A stretch of 5,224 bases of DNA from an uncultured Mycoplasmatota bacterium (GTDB taxonomy: Bacteria; Bacillota_I; Bacilli_A; RF39; UBA660), in contig UWSL01000100.1 in the NCBI GenBank assembly GCA_900552975.1, forward strand, positions 1 through 5,224, in the 5' to 3' direction. This document shows, piece after piece, positions 1 to 5,179 of this stretch. Each line of letters opens with the position of its first letter. Positions within the stretch are counted from its first letter, which is position 1. The notes under the pieces were generated by a model. It saw only the letters and a program-made list of their open reading frames with translations. It had not been told where the DNA came from and ran no database searches. The position numbers and the translations under genes are program-made.

Positions 1-608
1 AATTTATTTAAAAGGTACTTAAAGCTTTTTAACGACTTGATAACTGAAAAAAATAAGAAAATATCAATCACTAAATTATTAATTTTATAAACAAAACTTT
101 CTATGATAAAAATAAAAAGAACAATTAAACTAATTACATTAGTTAAAATAAAACTCATTTTAAAAGAAAATACTTTATTTAATAAACTATTAATAAACTT
201 ACTACCATCCAAAGGAATTATTGGTAATAAATTAAATAATAAAATAGTCTTATTATAAAAAGAAAATATTTCATAAGTACTACTAGCTATATATCCATCA
301 AAAAAAAGAGTTCGAAAAATTATTGCTAAAATAAGTTGGGCTACAATTCCCGCTAAAGACCAAATGATTTCTTTGTATATTCTTTCATGAATCTTTTTAT
401 TTACATAAGTTATTCCCCCAAAGGGGAATATAATAACTTTTATAATATCTATTTTAAACAACTTAAAAGTTATAACATGTCCAATTTCATGACCAATTAC
501 AATAATTAAAATTATAAAAATATATTTAACATAACCAGCCAACAAAGCCATTAGAATAAGTAACCATGTTGTATAATGTATTTCTAACTTACTTAAAATA
601 GTTTTCAT
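1..608 (-). CDS. spoIVFB: SpoIVFB-like M50 intramembrane metalloprotease (partial, C-terminus beyond window)
   Basis: The frame is open from an ATG at 608 to the window edge (202 codons, no stop), so the C-terminus is missing. In Bacillus, SpoIVFB is a polytopic mother-cell protease in the outer forespore membrane that cleaves pro-sigma-K. Seen here: the zinc motif HEIGH at residues 40-44, FPFGG at 61-65, and the second M50 motif NLLPIIPLDG at 126-135 with the third zinc ligand D134. Hydrophobic segments lie at about 16-38, 81-100, 120-132, 151-172 and 178-190. The first zinc ligand and the Asp sit almost where I recall them in B. subtilis SpoIVFB (H43, D137), which supports this start. The next in-frame Met, residue 20, would cut into the first membrane segment. 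The start overlaps the end of spoIVFA by 20 bases with no clear Shine-Dalgarno, so translational coupling is likely. Gene order behind spoIVFA matches the Bacillus spoIVF operon. A generic site-2-protease role is the alternative if the organism does not sporulate. Confidence 0.93.
   Translation of the reverse strand, partial: MKTILSKLEIHYTTWLLILMALLAGYVKYIFIILIIVIGHEIGHVITFKLFKIDIIKVIIFPFGGITYVNKKIHERIYKEIIWSLAGIVAQLILAIIFRTLFFDGYIASSTYEIFSFYNKTILLFNLLPIIPLDGSKFINSLLNKVFSFKMSFILTNVISLIVLFIFIIESFVYKINNLVIDIFLFFSVIKSLKSFKYLLNK
411..430. repeat. Perfect 8-bp inverted repeat inside spoIVFB
   Basis: The arms TATTCCCC and GGGGAATA are separated by four bases, giving a perfect 8-bp stem with four G-C pairs. 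It is the most GC-rich spot in this stretch. It lies in frame within spoIVFB and encodes the conserved FPFGG motif using CCC, GGG and GGA codons, which are unusual choices in so AT-rich a gene. No T-run follows it on either strand, so it is not an ordinary terminator. It may be a by-product of encoding Pro-Phe-Gly-Gly. Confidence 0.5.
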
Positions 609-1137
609 AAGAAATATATTCATTATCTTTTACAAACGTTAATTTTACTTTATCACTATTACTTATTCCAAGAATATGCCCTCTACTTACATAATCATAT
701 AAAGCATTATCGGTAACTATAACATTACTATACCAAATGTCTACTCCATCATTACCTTGTACTATTATTGTATCTCTTAAGTTATCTTTTGTACCTATAA
801 AAACAATAATCCCCGAATTCAAAACTGGTACTGAAGCGCCATTTTCTAATACTACATTATAACCATTACCATCTTTACTAATACTTTTATACGTAAAATT
901 TTCCAAAAAAACTAATTTATCTTTATTTTCTACTTTTACTTTACCAATCATTTTATCATAAAAAGCATTAAATTTTTGATAATCTATCGTTTCCTCTAAA
1001 ATATATTTTTTAAAATAAGACTTGTTTTTTTCATTCCAATTAACATAAATAAAACTACCCAAAATAATTATTATCGTTAATAACAACTTTGTCAAAATAA
1101 AACTTAAATTATTATTTTGTTTTTTCTTTAAAGCCAT
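589..1137 (-). CDS. spoIVFA: SpoIVFA-like protein with degenerate LytM/M23 domain
   Basis: This 182-residue bitopic membrane protein has a basic N-terminus (ALKKK) and a membrane segment at about 11-33. A linker follows, then a C-terminal domain at about 95-172 resembling a LytM/M23 fold: the run from NSGIIVFIG (107-115) through TIIVQGNDGVDIWYSN (123-138) to YDYVSRGHILG (147-157). The M23 zinc ligands are missing: there is no HxxxD in the first motif, and the final HxH position reads KLTF. It is therefore unlikely to be a peptidase. In Bacillus, SpoIVFA (about 264 residues) scaffolds and, with BofA, inhibits SpoIVFB until cleaved on a signal from the forespore. This version is shorter, mostly before the LytM domain. 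It starts 24 bases after mreD with a weak GGTGAT site close to the ATG and overlaps spoIVFB by 20 bases. The call rests on the domain plus the position directly before an M50 protease. A generic LytM-like protein is the alternative. Confidence 0.82.
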   Translation of the reverse strand: MALKKKQNNNLSFILTKLLLTIIIILGSFIYVNWNEKNKSYFKKYILEETIDYQKFNAFYDKMIGKVKVENKDKLVFLENFTYKSISKDGNGYNVVLENGASVPVLNSGIIVFIGTKDNLRDTIIVQGNDGVDIWYSNVIVTDNALYDYVSRGHILGISNSDKVKLTFVKDNEYISYENYFK

Positions 1138-1151
1138 TTTATCACCAATAA

Positions 1152-1179
1152 ATTATATGCTTTATTTTAATTTAAATAA
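1152..1179 (-). promoter_or_regulatory. Candidate internal promoter before spoIVFA
   Basis: On the minus strand, CATATAAT lies at 1159-1152, across the gap after mreD. It contains a perfect TATAAT and differs by one base from the sigma-E -10 consensus CATACAAT. TTATTTA at 1179-1173 lies 13 bases upstream as a partial sigma-E-type -35. The resulting leader before the spoIVFA ATG would be very short, and such strings arise easily in AT-rich DNA, so this is a weak call. It is mentioned because spoIVF is sigma-E dependent in Bacillus. Confidence 0.25.
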
Positions 1180-1536
1180 CTTTTCCATCAACAAACAATA
1201 AATAACATAACTCACTAAGCCTTCTAAAAAAACATATAAATAACTAGCTAAAGGACTACTTCCTAAGAAAAACAATATATTAAAATAAATTATAAAAACT
1301 AACAAATTTTTAGGCCAATAATATTTTTTCTTAATTTTCAACTTTTTTAACACTAAATATAAAATAACTAGAATTATTGTATTATAAAGATACCCATGAA
1401 ATATTACATCTAAAAAAATTCCTGCTATTATAACACTAGCCAATTTATTTTTATCAAGTTCCCATACTATAAAATACGTTTTAATTGGTAACAAACACGT
1501 CATAAAATAATCTATAAGTAAACTTAATATAATCAT
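1162..1536 (-). CDS. mreD: MreD-like rod-shape membrane protein, short
   Basis: This 124-residue protein is strongly hydrophobic, with about four to five membrane segments (roughly 1-17, 31-46, 51-66, 76-93 and 97-117) separated by lysine-rich loops such as KKLKIKKKYYWPK (64-76). MreD is an integral membrane partner of MreC in the elongasome, which directs lateral peptidoglycan synthesis. MreD proteins are usually about 160-175 residues, so this one is clearly short, and sequence identity is low as is normal for the family. The identification depends on topology and position: its ATG overlaps the mreC TGA (ATGA), and spoIVFA follows 24 bases later. The start has a good site, AAAGGTGA, just upstream within the mreC end. 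No frameshift or fragment of a longer MreD is seen on either side. Confidence 0.75.
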   Translation of the reverse strand: MIILSLLIDYFMTCLLPIKTYFIVWELDKNKLASVIIAGIFLDVIFHGYLYNTIILVILYLVLKKLKIKKKYYWPKNLLVFIIYFNILFFLGSSPLASYLYVFLEGLVSYVIYCLLMEKLFKLK

Positions 1537-2180
1537 ATTTCACCTTTTATTATTGCTATATAATTTAAATTTTTATTATTTACTAAATTAACTTTAGCTT
1601 CCTTACCCAAGGCATTACTATCCATTTTGACACTTGTTACTTCGCCAACTAATAAACCAGCAGGAATTTTGGACAATCCAGATGTATAAACAACATCTCC
1701 TTCTTTTACTTCACTATATTTATCTAACATTGTAATTTTACCCATCGATAAGTTTCCATATGTATCAGTTAATTTAACCGATACATTATATTCACTGGTT
1801 AACAATTTAACAATTGACGTCTTTTTATCACTATCTAAAATAACGCCTATTAAGCCTTCTTGATTAACTACAGCCATTCCTTCTTCTATTCCATCCTGAG
1901 TTCCCTTATTAATAACTACTTCTTTATAAAAATTATGAATATCTCTAATAACTACTTTTCCTATAACATAATCATAATCATCTAAAGAAAAAGAAATTTT
2001 TTCTTCCATCTCCATTATCTGTTTTCGTAATCTATTATTTTCACTTCTTAAAAAATTAAGTTCTACTAAATTACTATTATCAACCCGTAAAAAATCCAAA
2101 CTAAAACTAATACTATAAATTGCAATAAGTAAGCCAATAATTAATAAATAATTACGAACTTCTTTCATTTTCTTTTTCAA
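1533..2180 (-). CDS. mreC: Rod-shape-determining protein MreC, short form
   Basis: MreC is a bitopic protein that links the cytoplasmic Mre machinery to periplasmic/extracellular penicillin-binding proteins during cell elongation. Counting from a GTG at 2189 (residue 1), there is a membrane segment at about 14-32, a coiled coil at about 38-66, and the beta-rich MreC core at about 74-216. The core has the conserved runs INKGTQDGIEEGMAVV (93-108) and GDVVYTSGLSKIPAGLLVGE (164-183). At about 215 residues it is shorter than typical MreC (about 270-290), largely in the coiled coil. Three in-frame starts are possible: GTG at 2189, TTG at 2180 and ATG at 2168. I chose TTG because AGGTGA (2191-2186) lies 5 bases before it, the same geometry as the SPOR gene at 3287; neither GTG nor ATG has a well-spaced site. 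It overlaps the end of radC by about 29 bases and mreD by 4. No mreB precedes it. Confidence 0.92.
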   Translation of the reverse strand: MKKKMKEVRNYLLIIGLLIAIYSISFSLDFLRVDNSNLVELNFLRSENNRLRKQIMEMEEKISFSLDDYDYVIGKVVIRDIHNFYKEVVINKGTQDGIEEGMAVVNQEGLIGVILDSDKKTSIVKLLTSEYNVSVKLTDTYGNLSMGKITMLDKYSEVKEGDVVYTSGLSKIPAGLLVGEVTSVKMDSNALGKEAKVNLVNNKNLNYIAIIKGEI

Positions 2181-2856
2181 ATAGTTCACCTTGCTTTTCT
2201 AAATAACTATAAAATCCTTCACGTCCAATAATTAAATGATCCAAAACAAAAATTCCCATTAAACGACCAATTTTAATCATTTCATTTGTCATTATTGTAT
2301 CTTGATAACTTGGCACAATACTTCCACCCGGATGATTATGAACTAAAATTAAAAATGAAGCATTATTTTTAACAGCTTCTCTAAAAATATCTCGCGGATA
2401 AACATTACTTTGATTAACTGTTCCAATAAACAAGATTTTTTTCTGAATTAGTTCTTTTCGATTATTTAAGTAAAGACAAATCATCTTTTCTTGTAATTCA
2501 TTTTCCATATCATAACGAACTAAATCATAAACATCCAAAGAACTTCTAATTTTTAAAACTAAACTACTTTTACTAATACTTCTTTTTCCTAATTCTAAAG
2601 CAGCTAAAAGACTTAAAGACTTAGCTATTCCAACACCTTTGATTGCTGCTAAAGTTTTATAATTTATATTAGCCAAGTCATGAACATCATAGCTTCTTAA
2701 AATATCAAAACTTAATTCTTTAACACTTTTATTTTTAGTTCCACATCTTAATAAAATACTTAGTAATTCTTCATTACTTAACGCCTCAACTCCATAAAGC
2801 ATCAATCTTTCTCGCGGTTTTTCATTACTTGGTAAATCTTTTATTAAATAACTCAT
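2152..2856 (-). CDS. radC: RadC family protein (UPF0758, JAMM/MPN domain)
   Basis: This 234-residue protein has the full usual RadC length. It has an N-terminal conserved block LPSNEKPRERLMLYGVEALS (8-27), a helix-hairpin-helix around IKGVGIAKSLSLLAALELG (72-90), and a C-terminal JAMM metal-binding domain. The metal motif is complete: E123, HNHPGG at 173-178 (H173, H175) and D186 in PSYQD. The domain implies a zinc-dependent isopeptidase-like fold, but RadC function is unsettled and the old DNA-repair assignment is doubtful. It starts in an ATGA overlap with the SPOR-domain gene, with no strong site of its own, so it is probably translated by coupling. Its end overlaps mreC. In Bacillus radC (ysxA) lies between maf and mreB, so the position is conserved although mreB is missing here. 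Confidence 0.96.
   Translation of the reverse strand: MSYLIKDLPSNEKPRERLMLYGVEALSNEELLSILLRCGTKNKSVKELSFDILRSYDVHDLANINYKTLAAIKGVGIAKSLSLLAALELGKRSISKSSLVLKIRSSLDVYDLVRYDMENELQEKMICLYLNNRKELIQKKILFIGTVNQSNVYPRDIFREAVKNNASFLILVHNHPGGSIVPSYQDTIMTNEMIKIGRLMGIFVLDHLIIGREGFYSYLEKQGELFEKENERSS
2186..2191 (-). promoter_or_regulatory. Ribosome binding site deciding the mreC start
   Basis: AGGTGA on the minus strand, complementary to the 3' end of 16S rRNA (part of AAGGAGGTGATC), lies inside the radC coding end. It is 5 bases before the TTG at 2180 and favours that codon over the overlapping GTG (2189), which is itself part of the site, and over the ATG at 2168. Confidence 0.5.
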
Positions 2857-3287
2857 AAACTTTCTTGATATTTATGTAATATATCTAAATTAATCGTCCC
2901 ATACGTTTCAGTAGAACTTTTTAATAACATTTTTTCATAAGAATTTATACTATCAGTAAATTTATTATTAACAGTTATATCTTTAAGATAATAATTAAGT
3001 CCAATCTCCTTATAATAACTTTCTAACTTTTTTATAACTTCATCATCTGTTAATAAAGCTACATATACACGATAGACATCTCCATCATTTATAACAACTC
3101 CATTATTACGTAAAGCTACTCTAGATGCATTATCATAGTTTGAAAAAACGCCTACTTGAAAAGCTTGAGCTTTAGTATATTCAATATCATTACTTCCTCC
3201 TTTAATTATTTTGTCTTTTAAAAAATAAAAAGATAGTCCACCACCAATCGCCAAAGCAAACAAACTAAATAATAATACTTTCTTCAT
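2853..3287 (-). CDS. Membrane-anchored SPOR-domain protein, SpoIIB-like position
   Basis: The short N-terminus (MKK) precedes a single membrane segment at about 3-22, then a basic stretch (KDKIIK) and an extracytoplasmic domain. Counting from the ATG at 3287 (144 residues), the region AFQVGVFSNYDNA (41-53) to YRVYVALLTDDEVIKKLESY (71-90) and then EIGLNYYLK (92-100) fits one SPOR repeat. SPOR domains bind denuded glycan strands at division septa. A helical tail of about 35 residues follows. In B. subtilis, SpoIIB, a SPOR-type septal protein of about 330 residues acting in engulfment, lies just upstream of maf-radC-mre, so position and domain both suggest a reduced SpoIIB-like protein. That equivalence is inference. 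A GTG at 3296 would add three residues, but it is part of the Shine-Dalgarno AGGTGAT (3298-3292) that serves the ATG. This is the first gene after a terminator, hence probably the first of its operon. Confidence 0.8.
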   Translation of the reverse strand: MKKVLLFSLFALAIGGGLSFYFLKDKIIKGGSNDIEYTKAQAFQVGVFSNYDNASRVALRNNGVVINDGDVYRVYVALLTDDEVIKKLESYYKEIGLNYYLKDITVNNKFTDSINSYEKMLLKSSTETYGTINLDILHKYQESL

Positions 3288-3291
3288 CCTT

Positions 3292-3298
3292 ATCACCT
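3292..3298 (-). promoter_or_regulatory. Ribosome binding site deciding the SPOR-gene start
   Basis: AGGTGAT on the minus strand lies 4 bases before the ATG at 3287. It contains the upstream in-frame GTG (3296), which is therefore unlikely to be the start codon. Confidence 0.7.
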
Positions 3299-3307
3299 AC
3301 AACCAAA

Positions 3308-3337
3308 ATAACACATTATTCTCTAAAAAAATGTCGA
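3308..3337 (-). promoter_or_regulatory. Candidate promoter of the SPOR-radC-mre-spoIVF operon
   Basis: A promoter is expected between the terminator ending at 3382 and the SPOR gene start at 3287. The best pair I see on the minus strand is TCGACA (3337-3332, five of six bases of the -35 consensus) and TGTTAT (3313-3308, four of six of the -10) with an 18-base spacer. The match is modest. The rest of the gap (about 3340-3381) is A/T-only tracts with several TATA-like strings and no other clear -35. Confidence 0.3.
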
Positions 3338-3381
3338 TTAGTTTCACTATATATATTATTTATTATTTTACTTTTTCCTTT

Positions 3382-3414
3382 AAAAAAACGACAAGTTTTA
3401 AAAACTTATCGTTT
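3382..3414 (-). terminator. Rho-independent terminator after tam41
   Basis: On the minus strand, AAACGATAAGTTTT is followed after one base by AAAACTTGTCGTTT and then more T (seven T in total at the end of the arm). This forms a long stem with one G-T wobble and a small A/T loop, followed directly by a T-run. The 5' arm contains the last codon and stop of tam41, so hairpin and gene end overlap. The plus strand has no T-run after the stem, so termination is predicted only for minus-strand transcripts. Confidence 0.85.
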
Positions 3415-4317
3415 AAATCTTTTTGATACTTTAGATAAAGCATATGGAACACTACGGACAATTCCGTTCGTCTTTATAGAAGAAACTGTTTGATACATAC
3501 TTTCTTCGGCATTTTTTTGTCTAAAAAATTTGAATATATTTTTTTGAACTTGAATAAGATCAGTAATATCTGTACAATTCACTATTAAAAAAGATAATAA
3601 TGACGGTGGTAATAATTCCACATTATCAAGAATTGCATCATGATCAATAATTAAAATATCATCTTTTCTTTCCAAAAAAGGATACTTACTTCCTATTGCT
3701 GAGTATATTTCTTCTAAATATTCAAAATTTCCATAAACAATGTTCTGTACTTTATTTGGATTCTCCGCAAATGCCATTCTAGTATCACCATAATAGGATA
3801 ATCCACATAACTTTATATATAAATCACGTAAACTAGTCCTTGGTAGTGATAATAAACAAGCAACTATTAAAGCTGATTCTCTATCTTTCAAAATAGCATT
3901 TGATATTTTTTTATTACTTTTAAGTTCCAAAGTTGGTTTATGAAATCGTCCTGCTAAAAAAATATTTTCCCATGAATTTAAACCTCTTATAAAATCCTTT
4001 TCTTCTATAACACCATATTTAAAAACTTCACCATTACTTTTTATATTACTAACATACGTAATTTTATTTAAACCCTTAATTCTTTTTATAGAAGCAACAG
4101 ATAAATATACTTTTCCAATTAAGCTATAATCTTCTTTATTAATTGTCAAATTATCTGTATGCCACTTTTTTAAATCCTCGACAATCAAAATCAAATCATT
4201 TTGCGGCTTTTTACCATGATAATTACTTTGTAAAAAAACTCCTGATCCATAGCCATAAGCTCCAACAACTTCTGGCCTCTCGCCAACAAACTCTTCCAAC
4301 ACTTCTTTTTTTGTCAT
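3406..4317 (-). CDS. tam41: Bacterial Tam41/Mmp37-family phosphatidate cytidylyltransferase (CDP-DAG synthase)
   Basis: Tam41 makes CDP-diacylglycerol and PPi from CTP and phosphatidic acid; in eukaryotes it is a peripheral enzyme of the mitochondrial inner membrane feeding cardiolipin synthesis. This 303-residue protein shows family blocks in order: AYGYGSGVFLQ (20-30, nucleotidyltransferase GSG loop), NDLILIV (40-46, D41 as likely metal ligand), KYGVIEEKDFI (100-110), SWENIFLAGRFHKP (115-128), LSYYGDTR (173-180), ENPNKVQNIVYGNFE (185-199) and a basic C-terminal tail (about 281-303, ending SKRFKR) like the membrane-binding helix of the yeast enzyme. From memory, the yeast protein has closely corresponding GYGSGVFEQ, LAGRLQKP, LSYAGDIR and ENPDKVNNIV. 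There is no presequence; the GSG loop begins about 20 residues in. Bacteria normally use the unrelated integral-membrane CdsA, so this is either a replacement or an additional enzyme. The ATG has AAAGGA about 10 bases upstream. The gene ends in a terminator and follows relP, probably in one unit. Confidence 0.92.
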   Translation of the reverse strand: MTKKEVLEEFVGERPEVVGAYGYGSGVFLQSNYHGKKPQNDLILIVEDLKKWHTDNLTINKEDYSLIGKVYLSVASIKRIKGLNKITYVSNIKSNGEVFKYGVIEEKDFIRGLNSWENIFLAGRFHKPTLELKSNKKISNAILKDRESALIVACLLSLPRTSLRDLYIKLCGLSYYGDTRMAFAENPNKVQNIVYGNFEYLEEIYSAIGSKYPFLERKDDILIIDHDAILDNVELLPPSLLSFLIVNCTDITDLIQVQKNIFKFFRQKNAEESMYQTVSSIKTNGIVRSVPYALSKVSKRFKR

Positions 4318-4355
4318 CTTTTATGGTTCCTTTCTATAATAACCACTTATAAAGA

Positions 4356-4487
4356 CTAACACTTACTATTTGCTAATACCTTCATTTTATCTTTATTACT
4401 TTTATTATTTTTCTTATCTTCTTCCAAAGTTATTGTTAGAAATAATTTCCTAAAGTTTCTAATATATAAATACATATTATCTTTCAT
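4356..4487 (-). CDS. Possible small lysine/asparagine-rich ORF (43 residues), unknown
   Basis: This short open frame begins MKDNMYLYIRNFRKL and ends in a hydrophilic K/N/D-rich half closing with ANSKC and TAG. A good Shine-Dalgarno, AGGAG, lies 9 bases before the ATG at 4487, inside the 3' end of the alarmone synthetase gene, and the two frames overlap by 11 bases, the arrangement of a coupled gene. Against it, A/T-rich spacers often contain chance ORFs, the composition is simply what AT-rich DNA encodes, and I recognise no family. The N-terminal half is aromatic and weakly amphipathic; no membrane segment or metal motif is visible. If it is not a gene, the 159-base stretch 4318-4476 is an untranslated spacer between relP and tam41. 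Confidence 0.4.
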   Translation of the reverse strand: MKDNMYLYIRNFRKLFLTITLEEDKKNNKSNKDKMKVLANSKC

Positions 4488-5127
4488 TTTTATCATCTCC
4501 TATCTCTAATAATTCCATCTTTTTTTCCATATCTATCAAACTACTCATTTCATCATCAACTTGATTTAATTCATCACTCATTTCATACAATTTTTTATAA
4601 ATTTCATCTGTACAAAACTCTGATTTATAACTAAGTTTATGATCTAAACTAGCCCATAAATCCATTGCTAATGTTCTTATTTGTATTTCTGCTTTAACAT
4701 ATGTTTTTTCATTAATTAATTCAACAGGAACTTCTATTATCATATGATAACTTCTATAACCACTAGTCTTTGGATTGTTAATATAATCTTTTTCGTTAAT
4801 TACTTTTATATTCTTTGATTTTTTTAAAATATCAATAAGCTCATAAACATCTTCTTTAAAAGAACAAATTATTCTAACGCCTATAATATCATTAATATAA
4901 TTAATAACATTTTCAATTGTAAAATCTAAATTGTTTTTTCTTAATTTATTAATTATACTATCTGCTGTTTTTATACGCGTTTTAACATGTTCAATTGGAT
5001 TATATTTCTTTATATACTTAAAATCATCATTAATAATTTCAATCTGAGTTTCCAAAATCTTTAAAGCTGAAATATATTTAATCATAATATTATCTAATTT
5101 TTCTAATTCACTAGTATAATTATCCAT
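4477..5127 (-). CDS. relP: Small alarmone synthetase, RelP/YwaC type ((p)ppGpp synthetase)
   Basis: This cytosolic enzyme transfers pyrophosphate from ATP to GDP or GTP to make (p)ppGpp. At 216 residues it is a stand-alone RelA/SpoT synthetase domain with no hydrolase, TGS or ACT parts, the usual size of RelP/RelQ proteins (about 210). Motifs: NPIEHVKTRIK (43-53), INDIIGVRIICSF (78-90, with D80), SGYRSYH (122-128, substrate-stacking Tyr and basic residues), AEIQIRTLAMDLWASLDHK (146-164, catalytic E147) and the helical tail. YVKAEIQIRT, the HVKTRIK block and IIEVPVEL look closer to my memory of B. subtilis YwaC (RelP) than of YjbM (RelQ), so the RelP subgroup is favoured but not certain. The ATG follows AGAGGA by 7 bases, an excellent site. 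It is the first gene of a unit that continues to tam41. Small synthetases of this kind are often controlled at transcription, for example by cell-envelope stress in Bacillus; nothing here proves that. Confidence 0.94.
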   Translation of the reverse strand: MDNYTSELEKLDNIMIKYISALKILETQIEIINDDFKYIKKYNPIEHVKTRIKTADSIINKLRKNNLDFTIENVINYINDIIGVRIICSFKEDVYELIDILKKSKNIKVINEKDYINNPKTSGYRSYHMIIEVPVELINEKTYVKAEIQIRTLAMDLWASLDHKLSYKSEFCTDEIYKKLYEMSDELNQVDDEMSSLIDMEKKMELLEIGDDKNER

Positions 5128-5150
5128 ACAAAATTCCTCTCTATAATAAA

Positions 5151-5179
5151 ATTATAGCATATGATTAAAAATAAATAAA
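5151..5179 (-). promoter_or_regulatory. Extended -10 promoter of the relP-tam41 unit
   Basis: On the minus strand, TGCTATAAT (5159-5151) is a perfect extended -10 element (TGnTATAAT). The matching -35 position (5179-5174) reads TTTATT, which is weak, as is usual when an extended -10 compensates. Transcription would begin about 5142-5145, giving a leader of roughly 15-18 bases that still includes the AGAGGA ribosome site. There is no room for a riboswitch. The remaining bases to 5224 are A/T-rich with no gene seen. Confidence 0.7.

Noticed and set aside
4143..4352. Plus-strand open frame of 69 codons opposite the tam41 start
   Set aside because: It lies antisense to a strongly supported gene, has no convincing ribosome site, and its product looks like an arbitrary translation. 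It is a shadow of tam41.
4318..4355. Separate promoter for tam41 (TATTAT before the ribosome site)
   Set aside because: No acceptable -35 is found at the right distance, and A/T strings like this are everywhere in the window.
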